Source: Caulobacter sp. FWC26 (GTDB lineage Bacteria; Pseudomonadota; Alphaproteobacteria; Caulobacterales; Caulobacteraceae). From it: a stretch of DNA of 64,000 nucleotides. Within the stretch, counting starts at the first letter, position 1. Each line of letters starts with the position of its first letter. Shown in pieces: positions 9,684-19,406 of this stretch. The position numbers were made by a program, and so were the translations under genes. The notes under the pieces are model-generated. The model worked only from the letters and a program-made list of their open reading frames with translations. It was not told the DNA's origin and did no database searches. The DNA lies in contig NZ_CP033875.1 of assembly GCF_002742645.2 (NCBI RefSeq), positions 3,822,001 through 3,886,000 on the forward strand, written 5' to 3'.

Positions 9684-9719
9684 GAGGCGCGCGCCCCCTC
9701 CAGGCGCGCGCCTCTTTTT
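9684..9719 (+). terminator. Rho-independent terminator of hbd
   Basis: GAGGCGCGCGCC and GGCGCGCGCCTC form a 12-bp stem with a short loop, followed by TTTTT. Confidence 0.88.
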
Positions 9720-9969
9720 CGTCGGTACAGCCTTGTCGAAAGGCCTCCCCCCGAAGGCCGACGCGATAGGGGAATCGCGCCGGCTAGATCGCCGAGACCC
9801 GGCGGAGGAAGCGGCGATCACCCCCCGCGCGCGCCAACTACCCCACCGGCGCGCTCGAAAGGATGGCTCCTTTTCGCGCTACGGCGCCACTCTGTCATTG
9901 CCCGCACGTCCACGTTCTCTTGCCTGTCTGTCCGGAATCGGCGACTGGCAGGGCGATCATTGAGGGCCC
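9720..9969. other. Intergenic region without a recognised gene
   Basis: About 250 bp between the hbd terminator and the AraC-family gene. Open frames here have no ribosome binding site or recognisable protein. The region presumably holds the AraC-gene promoter, but no box is clear enough to name. Confidence 0.5.
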
Positions 9970-10998
9970 ATGTCAACGGAACGTCCGCCAAGAGACCTGT
10001 GGGTGCTGGACGCCCGCGAACAGCCCGATGCGGCCGAGCGCTATCGCCAGGCCTGCGCCCAGCTGTTCGACGTCACCCTGCTCTGCCCCGAGGCCGAGTT
10101 CCGCAATCGGATGGATGGCTACAATCTGGGCGGCGTGGTCCTGGCGCGCTGCGCGGGCGTGCCCCAACGCTTCGACCGCCGCTACGCCCACATCGTCACC
10201 GACACCGCCGACTCGGCCCTGGCGGTTCTGGAACTGAGCTCCGGCGGCTGGCGCGGAGTCTATGACGGGCGGCCGGCCGATGGCGGCGAGGGCTCGATCC
10301 GCCTGGTCGACATGTCACGGCCCTTCGACCTGACCACCGCCGCCTTCGAGACGCTCTATCTGGCCCTGCCCCGCGCGGCCCTGGACGAGCAGGTCGGCCA
10401 GTTGGACTTCCATGGCCGCGTGATCTCGGAAAACACCGCCACCGGCCGCATCCTGGGCGCGCACATGCGGGCGGTGTGGGACAGCATCGAGACGATCTCC
10501 ACCCCCGAGGCGGCGCTGGCGGGCAAGGCGGCGGCGACTCTGTTCAGCGCCGCGATCCTGGCGCACGGAGAGCCGGCCGGCGGCGACGCCAGGCCCGTCG
10601 AGAAGATGCTGCTGGCCTCGGCCCGCGACTTCGTGATCGCCCGGCTGGCCGACCCGGAACTGACGCCCGAGGCCGTGCGCCAGCACCTGGGGATCTCGCG
10701 CAGCCTGCTCTACAAGGTTTTCGAGCCGGCCGGCGGCGTCAGCGCCTTCATCCAGGCCCGCCGCCTGGACCAGGCCTTCGACGAGATCATCCGCGACCAG
10801 AACGAACGCAAGACCCTGGCCGAGATCGGCTATGGCCTCGGCTTTCGCTCGGACGCCCATTTCAGTCGCGTGTTCCGCGCCCGCTTCGGCGTCACCCCGG
10901 GCCGCCTGCGCCGCCTGGGCGGCGCCGCGCGGCGGGAGGGGCTATCGGCGCTGGAACGGCCAGACGACGTGTTCGTCTGGGTGGGGAGCTTGCTGTAG
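9970..10998 (+). CDS. AraC-family transcriptional regulator
   Basis: 342 residues. The C-terminal ~100 residues form a double helix-turn-helix of AraC type: TPEAVRQHLGISRSLLYKVFE, then TLAEIGYGLGFRSDAHFSRVF and ARFGVTPGRLR, the family signature. The N-terminal ~200 residues resemble the AraC-binding-like domain of the FeaR/NahR-type group (MSRPFDLTTAAFETLYLALPR), which senses small molecules, but no ligand can be assigned. It starts at ATG 9970. It is convergent with feoB, with only about 7 bp between the ends. The target genes are unknown. Confidence 0.9.
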   Translation: MSTERPPRDLWVLDAREQPDAAERYRQACAQLFDVTLLCPEAEFRNRMDGYNLGGVVLARCAGVPQRFDRRYAHIVTDTADSALAVLELSSGGWRGVYDGRPADGGEGSIRLVDMSRPFDLTTAAFETLYLALPRAALDEQVGQLDFHGRVISENTATGRILGAHMRAVWDSIETISTPEAALAGKAAATLFSAAILAHGEPAGGDARPVEKMLLASARDFVIARLADPELTPEAVRQHLGISRSLLYKVFEPAGGVSAFIQARRLDQAFDEIIRDQNERKTLAEIGYGLGFRSDAHFSRVFRARFGVTPGRLRRLGGAARREGLSALERPDDVFVWVGSLL

Positions 10999-11005
10999 AC
11001 GCCCC

Positions 11006-12913
<1,908 letters not shown>

Positions 12914-12917
12914 GGTC

Positions 12918-13241
12918 TTAGCGTCCGTCGAACTTCACGCTGATCGCGCCGGCCTCGCGACGGCGCAGGGCCACGCGGGTGTCGTCCACCCGCACGGCGA
13001 TCGGATCGCGCCCGAACAGGCCCTCGTGCAGCACCTCGATCGACGCGCCCTCGACGAAGCCCATCTCCAGAAGGCGGCGCTCGAGCTCCTCGGCGATCAC
13101 CGCCTCGGCCGCGCCGCTGTGGCCGGTGACCTTGACGATGACGCCGCGCTCACCGCGATCGGCGCTGGCCAGGGAACGCACGCCCGGCGCAGTCGCGGCG
13201 GGGTTGAATTCAGGCGACAAAACGAACGCTTCGGACATCAT
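12918..13241 (-). CDS. feoA: Ferrous iron transport protein A
   Basis: A small cytoplasmic SH3-like protein that assists FeoB. It has 107 residues, with the FeoA domain from about residue 35: GHSGAAEAVIAEELERRLLEMGF, then GASIEVLHEGLFGRDPIAVRVDDTRVALRRREA. The N-terminal ~30 residues are extra compared with the ~75-residue E. coli protein. Two adjacent ATGs (13241 and 13238) could start it. It is the first gene of feoAB, behind a Fur-like site. Confidence 0.92.
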   Translation of the reverse strand: MMSEAFVLSPEFNPAATAPGVRSLASADRGERGVIVKVTGHSGAAEAVIAEELERRLLEMGFVEGASIEVLHEGLFGRDPIAVRVDDTRVALRRREAGAISVKFDGR

Positions 13242-13253
13242 GGCTCCGATTAG

Positions 13254-13271
13254 ATTGCGAACGATTATCAG
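13254..13271 (-). promoter_or_regulatory. Fur-like operator upstream of feoAB
   Basis: Read toward feoA, the sequence is TGATAATCGTTCGCAAT, ending 12 bases before the first feoA ATG. TGATAATCG matches the left half of a Fur box (GATAATGAT) and TTCGCAA a degenerate right half. Fur repression of feoAB under iron sufficiency is the expected logic. The match is by eye only. Confidence 0.5.
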
Positions 13272-13336
13272 TCGAAGCGGCCAATGTCGATTCAGTGATC
13301 CTGGGGTTCTGCGTTATGCTGCGCCTTTAAGGATCG

Positions 13337-14695
13337 TTGGGACGGAATGGCGCAGGGCCGTTAATCTATTCGACTCTTCGGGCCGGGACCGGTCTGATTG
13401 CGTGTAACGATTCGTGTGGACGGATTATGCGTAGACTGATGCTGGCGCTCCTGACGGGCGCTTATCTCTGTCTGGCCTTGATCGTCTCCCTCTTCCTCTG
13501 GAGGACGGGAGCGACGCCGACTGTCGGTGTTTCCGCGTTCATCGGCACGCTGGGCCTCTGCTTCGCCTTCCACGGCCTGATCGCCCAGGCGTTCATGGGC
13601 GCCAATCTGCGCGTCGACATCGACACCATCCGCGAAGCCCACGCCATCCTGCTGGACCAGATCGAGAAGGTCGACGCCCGGGTCACCGACCTGGTCGACA
13701 CCGTCGCCGCCGACGCCCAGCGCCGGTCCGAGGAGCTGTCGACCGAGGTGCATCAGCTGGAAGACCTGATCCAGCAGATGAACGACCGCCTGGAGCACCA
13801 GCTGACCCACCAGGTCGCCGCCGCCTCGGCCCGCTCCAGCGGCCGCGAGCGCGCGCCGCACGCCAGCCACATGCTGCAGGTGGTGCAGGACGCCCTGGCC
13901 GAGAACCGCGTCGACCTCTACCTGCAGCCGATCGTCAGCCTGCCCCAGCGCCGGACCGTCTTCTACGAGAGCTTCTCGCGCCTGCGCGACGAAACGGGCC
14001 GCGTGATGATGCCGGCCGAGTATCTGGCGGTGGCCGAGGGCGAAGGCCTGATGACGGCGATCGACAACCTGCTGCTGTTCCGCTGCGTGCAGATCGTCCG
14101 CCGCCTCGCCAAGCAGGACCGCAAAGTTGGGATCTTCTGCAACATCTCGCTGGCCAGCCTGGGCGACGAGAGCTTCTTCCCGCAGTTCCTGGAGTTCATG
14201 CAGGGCAACAAGGACCTGGCCGGCGCGGTGATCTTCGAGCTGGGCCAGGCGGCGTTCGATCGCCGCGGCCCGGTGGAGGCCCGCCACATGGCCCGTCTGG
14301 CCAGCCTCGGCTTCAGCTTCAGCCTGGACAAGGTCAACGACCTGGACGTCGACTTCCAGGACCTGGCCCGCGCCGACGTGAAGTTCCTGAAGGTCGGCGC
14401 CCAGATGATGCTGGACCAGTTGGAAGAGCAGGACGGCAAGCTCGTCATCGCCTCGCTGCCCGACCTGAACGCCAGCGACTTCGCCGCCCTGACCCGCCGC
14501 TACGGCGTCGAGGTGATCGTCGAGAAGGTCGAGGCCGAAAAGCAGGTGGCCGAGATTCTGGACCTCGACATCGGTTACGGCCAAGGCCACCTGTTTGGCG
14601 AGCCGCGCGCCATCCGCGACGCCGTGCTGGCCGAAGCCGACCCGCCCGCCGACTTCATCCGCGCGCCGATGCGTCGCCGCGCGGTGGGCTGGTAG
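13337..14695 (+). CDS. tipF: TipF-like c-di-GMP receptor with degenerate EAL domain (flagellar assembly)
   Basis: In Caulobacter, TipF places and assembles the flagellum at the new pole by binding c-di-GMP through a catalytically dead EAL domain. Two membrane segments (LMLALLTGAYLCLALIVSLFL and SAFIGTLGLCFAFHGLIAQAF) are followed by a coiled coil (DTIREAHAILLDQIEKVDA onwards) and a C-terminal EAL domain. The EAL signature reads ESFSRL. Counting from TTG 13337 (452 residues, AAGGA upstream) that Glu is residue 211, which matches my memory of the published TipF numbering. ATG at 13427 would give 422 residues and is the alternative start. Confidence 0.87.
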   Translation: MGRNGAGPLIYSTLRAGTGLIACNDSCGRIMRRLMLALLTGAYLCLALIVSLFLWRTGATPTVGVSAFIGTLGLCFAFHGLIAQAFMGANLRVDIDTIREAHAILLDQIEKVDARVTDLVDTVAADAQRRSEELSTEVHQLEDLIQQMNDRLEHQLTHQVAAASARSSGRERAPHASHMLQVVQDALAENRVDLYLQPIVSLPQRRTVFYESFSRLRDETGRVMMPAEYLAVAEGEGLMTAIDNLLLFRCVQIVRRLAKQDRKVGIFCNISLASLGDESFFPQFLEFMQGNKDLAGAVIFELGQAAFDRRGPVEARHMARLASLGFSFSLDKVNDLDVDFQDLARADVKFLKVGAQMMLDQLEEQDGKLVIASLPDLNASDFAALTRRYGVEVIVEKVEAEKQVAEILDLDIGYGQGHLFGEPRAIRDAVLAEADPPADFIRAPMRRRAVGW

Positions 14696-14770
14696 CGCCA
14701 GGCGCCGCAAGCATCGGAATGACGCCGTCCCGCGCGGACGGCAGGGTCTCTCGTCAGAAGGAGACTGCCG

Positions 14771-14998
14771 ATGACCTACCTCACCGACGAGGCCCGCTGG
14801 GCCGCCTGGGAAGCCCGCGACCGCGCCGCCGACGGGGCCTTCTTCGTGGCCGTGCGCACCACCGGCGTTTATTGCGTGGCCAGCTGTCCCGGCCGACCGC
14901 TGCGCCAGAACGTCGTCTTCCACGACAGCCGCGAGGCCGCCCGCGCCGCCGGCTTCCGCGCCTGCCTGCGTTGCAAGCCGGACCGGGTCGCTGCGTGA
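14771..14998 (+). CDS. Stand-alone Ada-type zinc/methyl-acceptor domain protein
   Basis: A 75-residue protein consisting only of the N-terminal metal-binding domain of the Ada DNA-repair protein. The four zinc cysteines are C35, C39, C65 and C68 (YCVASC and CLRC), with VRTTGVYCVASCPGR close to the family signature. In Ada, the equivalent of C35 accepts methyl groups from phosphotriesters and switches on the alkylation response. This protein lacks the AraC DNA-binding and methyltransferase parts. A GAAGGAG ribosome binding site precedes ATG 14771. Its stop overlaps the start of the downstream oxygenase (GTGA), so the two are coupled. Confidence 0.87.
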   Translation: MTYLTDEARWAAWEARDRAADGAFFVAVRTTGVYCVASCPGRPLRQNVVFHDSREAARAAGFRACLRCKPDRVAA

Positions 14999-15681
14999 CT
15001 GTGGACTGGATCCGCATCGCCGCCGAGCTGGACGCCCGCGGCTGGGCCCTGACCGGCCCGCTGCTCAAGCCTAAGACCTGCGCCGACATCGCCGACCTGT
15101 ATCCCCGCGAGGAGGGCTTCCGCAGCCGCGTGGTCATGGCCCGCCACGGCTTTGGGCGCGGCGAGTACAAGTATTTCAGCTATCCGCTGCCCGAGGTCGT
15201 GCAGCGCCTGCGCCAGGACCTCTATGGTCCGCTGTCGGTGATCGCCAACGCTTGGGCGCAGCGCCTGGGCGAAGAGCGCCGCTTTCCCGACACGCTGGAG
15301 GGGATGCTGGCCCGCTGCCACGGCGCGGGTCAGGCCCGCCCCACGCCGCTGCTGCTGACCTATGGCCCCGGCGACTACAACTGCCTGCACCAGGACCTCT
15401 ATGGCGAGCACGTCTTCCCGCTGCAGGCCGCCTTCCTGCTGGACGAGCCGGGGCGAGACTTCGAGGGCGGCGAGTTCGTCCTCGTCGAGCAACGCCCCCG
15501 CCAGCAATCCGCGCCGCAGGTCGTGCCGCTAAGCCAGGGCGAAGGCGTGATCTTCGCGGTCCGCGAACGCCCGGCCGAGGGGACGCGCGGGGTGCACCGG
15601 CGGATGCTGCGGCACGGGGTCAGCGAAGTGCGGTCCGGACGACGGCGGACGTTGGGGGTGATCTTTCATGATGCGACGTAG
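14995..15681 (+). CDS. 2OG-Fe(II) oxygenase (COG3826-like)
   Basis: A 228-residue double-stranded beta-helix dioxygenase using Fe(II), 2-oxoglutarate and O2. The iron ligands are seen as H132 and D134 (NCLHQDLYG) and H201 (RGVHRRML). The 2OG-binding Arg falls in RRRTLGVIFH near the C-terminus. FPLQAAFLLDEPG and FEGGEFVLVEQRPR are typical of this prolyl-hydroxylase/AlkB-related group. GTG at 14995 overlaps the stop of the Ada-domain gene; GTG at 15001 is an alternative. Pairing with an Ada zinc domain suggests a role in alkylation damage, but the substrate is not known. Confidence 0.85.
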   Translation: MTVDWIRIAAELDARGWALTGPLLKPKTCADIADLYPREEGFRSRVVMARHGFGRGEYKYFSYPLPEVVQRLRQDLYGPLSVIANAWAQRLGEERRFPDTLEGMLARCHGAGQARPTPLLLTYGPGDYNCLHQDLYGEHVFPLQAAFLLDEPGRDFEGGEFVLVEQRPRQQSAPQVVPLSQGEGVIFAVRERPAEGTRGVHRRMLRHGVSEVRSGRRRTLGVIFHDAT

Positions 15682-15715
15682 GTCATAAGCCGCTCCGCCC
15701 CGAGCCTTTGGGGGA

Positions 15716-16000
15716 CTAGCCCAGGAAATCCAATGCAAGGTCACGCCAATCAGGATTGCTCTCCTCAATCAGCATGAGCTTCCAGGACCGACGCCATTCT
15801 TTGAGGCGACGCTCGCGGATCAGTGCGCTCTCGCGCGTTTCATGCTGCTCGAACCACACCAGCATCGTGCAACCGTACTTTGCGGTGAAGCCTCGAATCT
15901 GACTCTGATGCTCGAAGACGCGGCGAGCGAGGTCGTCGGTCGAGCCGATGTAGAGCGTTCCGTTTCGGCGGTTGGCCATGATGTAGACGTAAAAGGCCAT
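15716..16000 (-). CDS. GIY-YIG nuclease-domain protein
   Basis: 94 residues, the size of the lone GIY-YIG domain proteins (UPF0213/YhbQ-like group). The signature parts are YVYIMANRRNGTLYIGSTDD, LARRVFEHQ with the catalytic Arg, and EHETRESALIRERRLKEW with the Glu region. It starts at ATG complement 15998-16000. Family members act on DNA, but cellular roles are mostly unknown. A 26-bp perfect inverted repeat element begins about 50 bp upstream of its start. Confidence 0.9.
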   Translation of the reverse strand: MAFYVYIMANRRNGTLYIGSTDDLARRVFEHQSQIRGFTAKYGCTMLVWFEQHETRESALIRERRLKEWRRSWKLMLIEESNPDWRDLALDFLG

Positions 16001-16052
16001 GGGCGATCTTTGATCGCGCCGCCCACATAATCAATCAAAGATTGTATTTGTC

Positions 16053-16185
16053 CCCGACCTCCCCGGCGAATGCCGGGGTCCAGATCGCGATCGCTTGCGT
16101 CCCCGGATTGGCTGAGGCCGCCGGGCGAACCCACCCCAACCGCTCCGGATGAATCTGGGCCCCGGCATTCGCCGGGGAGGTCGGG
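16053..16185. repeat. Intergenic element with 26-bp perfect inverted terminal arms
   Basis: Arms at 16053-16078 and 16160-16185 are perfect reverse complements of each other; each contains CCCCGGCGAATGCCGGGG or its complement, itself nearly palindromic. The 81-bp centre is non-coding. The element fills most of the gap between the GIY-YIG gene and nnrU. Confidence 0.8.
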
Positions 16186-16198
16186 TGTATGAGGCCCC

Positions 16199-16768
16199 TC
16201 ACCCCATCGGCGACACGCCAAACAGCAGCCGGTGCAGCACGAACACGAACACCAGATACAGCACCGTCCCGCCAAGCACGCCGATCAGGTCCGACCGCGG
16301 CTTGACGACCACGGGGGCGGGCTCCTTGCGGCTGATGGCGGAGGCAAGATCGACCACCGCCCAGGCCAGGAACGATCCGAACAGCATCACCGAGGCCTGG
16401 TCGCCATTGGCCAGCAGGTGGCCGGCCGACCACAGGATCACGCCCAGCAGCATCGGGTGGCGCACCGTCGCCTTGATCCGTCCGGCCGGGGCGTTGGCCG
16501 TGGGCAGGAGGATGAAGGCCAGCCACACCAGCAGCATGGCCGCGTGACGGCCCCAGGTCGGCGGGTCGTAGAGCTGCGGCGCGGCGGGGCGATAGATGAT
16601 CCAGCCCCAGATGATCAGGCCAAGGCCAACCGCCGACACCAGCGAATAGAGCCCGCGCCAGCGCTTGGGACTGGCGGCGACCTGCGCGTCGCGCAGGGGC
16701 GCGGCCAGGATCCGCACCGAGTGGATTCCCAGAAACAGCACAAGACCAAGAAGCAGAATCGTCATCAC
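16199..16768 (-). CDS. NnrU family membrane protein
   Basis: 189 residues with about five to six membrane segments. HSVRILAAPLRD near the N-terminus and RHPMLLGVILWSAGHLLANGD in the middle are characteristic of NnrU/MARVEL-like isoprenylcysteine-methyltransferase-fold proteins. NnrU was named for its link to nitric oxide reductase expression in denitrifiers. No nitrogen-oxide genes are nearby, so that role cannot be assumed here. Adjacent ATGs at 16768 and 16765 are both possible starts. Confidence 0.85.
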   Translation of the reverse strand: MMTILLLGLVLFLGIHSVRILAAPLRDAQVAASPKRWRGLYSLVSAVGLGLIIWGWIIYRPAAPQLYDPPTWGRHAAMLLVWLAFILLPTANAPAGRIKATVRHPMLLGVILWSAGHLLANGDQASVMLFGSFLAWAVVDLASAISRKEPAPVVVKPRSDLIGVLGGTVLYLVFVFVLHRLLFGVSPMG

Positions 16769-16911
16769 GCCCTCCCGTTGGCGGGAAGGATAGTCACGGA
16801 ACGCCGGTCTTCGATAGCGGGGCCGCCCGGCCCTTGAATCCCGCCGCCCAGGGCTCAGCTAAGGGGCCGGCCGCATTGACGCCCCGTTCCTAGACCGTTA
16901 CCGCCGAGCCC

Positions 16912-17772
16912 ATGATGGACTTCCCCCCCGGCCTTTCCGCCCTTTCCGACCGCTACGACGTGGTGCTGTGCGACGTCTGGGGCGTGATCCACAACGGCGT
17001 GGCCAGCTTCCCGCAGGCTTGCGACGCGCTGACGAAGTGGGCGCAGACCAAGGGTCCGGTGGTGCTGATCTCCAACTCGCCGCGTCCGTCGCACGACGTG
17101 GTCGCGCAGCTGGACGCGCTGGGCGTGCCGCGCTCTTCCTGGCAGGGCTTCGTCACCTCGGGCGACGCGACCCGCGCGCTCCTGAAGGCCAACGCCCCGG
17201 GCAAGGTCTGGAAGATCGGCCCGGCCCGCGACGAGGTGCTGTACGAAGGCCTCGATCTGGTCGGCGCCGGCTGCGAGGACGCTGACTTCATCTCGTGCAC
17301 CGGCCTCTATGAGGACGAGGTCGAGGTCCCCGAAGACTATCGCGACCGCCTGAAGGTCGCCGCCGAGCGGGGCCTTTTGTTCATCTGCGCCAATCCCGAC
17401 CGGGTGGTGCAGCGCGGCGACAAGCTGATCTTCTGCGCCGGCGCGCTGGCCGACCTCTATGAGAGCCTCGGCGGCAAGGTGGTGATGGCCGGCAAGCCCT
17501 ATGGCCAGATCTACGACCTGGCTGTGGCCGAGGCCGAGCGCCTCCTCGGCCGCCCGGTCGATCGCGCGCGGATTGTCTGTATCGGCGACGGCGTGATCAC
17601 CGACGTGAAGGGCGCGCACGATCAGAAGCTGGCCTGCCTGTTCGTCGCCAGGGGCATCCATGGCGACAAGGCCGTGGGTCCCGACGGCCGGCTGGTTCCC
17701 GACGCCGTCCACGCCCTGCTGGACGCCGAGGCGGTGGGCGCGACCCACGCGATCGGCGATCTGGTCTGGTGA
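16912..17772 (+). CDS. HAD-superfamily subclass IIA sugar-phosphatase-like hydrolase
   Basis: 286 residues of the NagD-like HAD-IIA group (TIGR01459 type, common in alphaproteobacteria). Motif I is VVLCDVWGVIHNG with the Asp nucleophile, motif II VLISNSPRP, motif III Lys in VMAGKPYGQIYD, and motif IV CIGDGVITDVKGA. A C2 cap lies between motifs II and III. It dephosphorylates a small phosphorylated metabolite; the substrate is unknown. It starts at ATG 16912 or 16915. The MaoC and ribF genes follow in the same direction. Confidence 0.92.
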   Translation: MMDFPPGLSALSDRYDVVLCDVWGVIHNGVASFPQACDALTKWAQTKGPVVLISNSPRPSHDVVAQLDALGVPRSSWQGFVTSGDATRALLKANAPGKVWKIGPARDEVLYEGLDLVGAGCEDADFISCTGLYEDEVEVPEDYRDRLKVAAERGLLFICANPDRVVQRGDKLIFCAGALADLYESLGGKVVMAGKPYGQIYDLAVAEAERLLGRPVDRARIVCIGDGVITDVKGAHDQKLACLFVARGIHGDKAVGPDGRLVPDAVHALLDAEAVGATHAIGDLVW

Positions 17773-17832
17773 ACGAGGATTGAGCGGTTAGACTGTGTGC
17801 AACGCACAATAAAAACCGCAGGGGAGCGTGTG

Positions 17833-18255
17833 ATGCAGGGCAAATTCCTGGAAGAGCTGAACGTCGGCCAGTCGGCCGAGCTGGTCCGCACCGTCGGCGA
17901 GGCCGACATCGTGGCCTTCGCCGAGGTCACGGGCGACAACAACCCCGTCCACCTGGACGCCGACTACGCCGCGAAGACCAGCTTTGGCGAGCGCATCGCG
18001 CATGGCATGCTGTCGGCCGGCTATATCTCGGCGGTGCTGGGCACGACCCTGCCCGGCCCCGGCGCGATCTATCTGTCCCAGACCCTGCGCTTCAAGCGCC
18101 CGGTCAAGATCGGCGACGAAGTCACCGCCCGCGCCACCATCACCGAAATCGACGAGGCCAAGGCTCGCGTCACCTTCGCCACCACCTGCCTGGTCAATGG
18201 CAAGCCGGTGGTCGAGGGCGAGGCCACGGGCATGGTCCCCCGCAAGGCCGCCTGA
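17833..18255 (+). CDS. MaoC-like (R)-specific enoyl-CoA hydratase
   Basis: A 140-residue hotdog-fold hydratase. The hydratase-2 motif is EVTGDNNPVHLDADYAAKT, with catalytic Asp and His, followed by FGERIAHGMLSAGYISAVLG. Such proteins hydrate trans-2-enoyl-CoA to (R)-3-hydroxyacyl-CoA and can feed polyhydroxyalkanoate synthesis. The ATG at 17833 sits six bases after GGGGAG, so I reject the longer frame from 17797. Its stop overlaps the ribF start (TGATG), coupling the two. Confidence 0.92.
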   Translation: MQGKFLEELNVGQSAELVRTVGEADIVAFAEVTGDNNPVHLDADYAAKTSFGERIAHGMLSAGYISAVLGTTLPGPGAIYLSQTLRFKRPVKIGDEVTARATITEIDEAKARVTFATTCLVNGKPVVEGEATGMVPRKAA

Positions 18256-19196
18256 TGCCCCTGAAGACTGTTCACGCCTGGAAAGACCTGTCCCCCGACC
18301 AGCGCGGCGCCGCCGTGGCGCTGGGCAATTTCGACGGGGTGCATCGCGGCCACCAGCAGGTGATCGCCCAGGCCGCCAAGGCCGCCCTGGCCGACAAGAC
18401 GCCGCTGGGCGTGATCAGCTTCGACCCGCATCCGCGTCGCCTGTTCCGGCCTACCGAGCCGGCGTTCAAGCTGATGACCCAGAGCCAGCAGACCCGGGCG
18501 CTGGCGGGGCTGGGCGTGGGTGTCTTCTACCTTCTGCCGTTCGACTTCGAGATGGCCAGCTTCGGCGACCGCGAGTTCGTCGAGAAGGTGCTGGTCGAGG
18601 GGCTGGGCGTGACCCATGTGGCCGCCGGCTTCGACATCTCGTTCGGGCGCGGCCGCACCGGCAGCCCCGACCTGCTGCGGGCCTACGGCCAGGAGTACGG
18701 CTTTTCGGTCTCGATCGCCGAACCGGTGGCGGGCGGCGATGGCCAGAAGTTCTCGTCGACGGCGGTGCGTGACGCGCTGCGGGCCGGCCAGCCCGAGCAG
18801 GCGGCGGCGATCCTGGGCCGCCCCTTCGCCATCGAGGGCGTGGTGCGGCGCGGCCAGCAGCTGGGCCGCCAGCTGGGCTTTCCCACCGCCAATGTCGAGG
18901 TCGAGGACTATGTGGTCCCCAAGCTCGGCGTCTACGCCACCCGCACCCGCCTGCCCGACGGCCGCGAGGTGCCCGGCGTGGCCAATCTCGGCAACAACCC
19001 GACCACCGGCCATGTCGAGACCCGCCTCGAGACCTGGCTGTTCGATTTCGACGAGGACCTGTACGGCCAGATCATCGAGACCCAGCTGGTCGCTTTCCTG
19101 CGCCCGGAGCTGAAGTTCGACAGTCTCGAGCTGATGATCGAGCAGATCCGCCGCGACGAACAGGCCGCGCGGGCGATCGTCGCGCCGGCGTTTTAG
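18255..19196 (+). CDS. ribF: Bifunctional riboflavin kinase/FMN adenylyltransferase
   Basis: It makes FMN and then FAD from riboflavin. The 313-residue protein has an N-terminal nucleotidyltransferase domain with ALGNFDGVHRGHQQVI (the HxGH-type site) and SSTAVRDALRAGQ. The C-terminal flavokinase domain begins GRPFAIEGVVRRGQQLGRQLGFPTANVE, with the PTAN motif. Length and domain order are standard. FAD made here is used, among others, by EtfA. ATG at 18255 overlaps the maoC-like stop by one base. Confidence 0.96.
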   Translation: MPLKTVHAWKDLSPDQRGAAVALGNFDGVHRGHQQVIAQAAKAALADKTPLGVISFDPHPRRLFRPTEPAFKLMTQSQQTRALAGLGVGVFYLLPFDFEMASFGDREFVEKVLVEGLGVTHVAAGFDISFGRGRTGSPDLLRAYGQEYGFSVSIAEPVAGGDGQKFSSTAVRDALRAGQPEQAAAILGRPFAIEGVVRRGQQLGRQLGFPTANVEVEDYVVPKLGVYATRTRLPDGREVPGVANLGNNPTTGHVETRLETWLFDFDEDLYGQIIETQLVAFLRPELKFDSLELMIEQIRRDEQAARAIVAPAF

Positions 19197-19202
19197 GTCT
19201 GG

Positions 19203-19321
19203 ACTTCCCCCCCTCGATGGGGGAGGGGTAGGGGTGGGGGTGATGCGGCGGTTGACGCCACGCTCTTTCGGCAGGCGGCGCACCCCCATCCCCAACCCTT
19301 CCCCCATCCAAGGGGGAAGGG
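19203..19321. repeat. Intergenic G-run/C-run inverted repeat
   Basis: The arm around 19203-19242 (TTCCCCCCCTCGATGGGGGA, then a series of GGGG runs) is mirrored by a complementary arm at about 19281-19321. The arms could fold into one long hairpin. It lies between ribF and the S1C protease gene. Elements of the same style occur at 20510, 23795, 26786 and 48300. Confidence 0.75.
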
Positions 19322-19375
19322 AGCCATTGGCTTCTCCCGCCGCGGGAGAAGCCCTTTCCTCCCGTCGCCCCACCC

Positions 19376-19391
19376 GTTAACCTTGGTTAAC
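19376..19391. promoter_or_regulatory. Perfect 16-bp palindrome GTTAACCTTGGTTAAC
   Basis: It lies 15 bases before the ATG of the S1C protease gene. Each arm contains TTAACC, the half-site sequence of the cell-cycle regulator CtrA, though in CtrA boxes the halves are direct (TTAA-N7-TTAA), not inverted. It may be an operator of another regulator. Confidence 0.45.
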
Positions 19392-19406
19392 TTCCGTGGG
19401 GGCCGG

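Noticed and set aside
19371..19391. CtrA box (TTAA-N7-TTAA) before the S1C protease gene
   Set aside because: The two TTAA are separated by six bases and the TTAACC halves are inverted, so it is kept only as a palindrome of unknown use.
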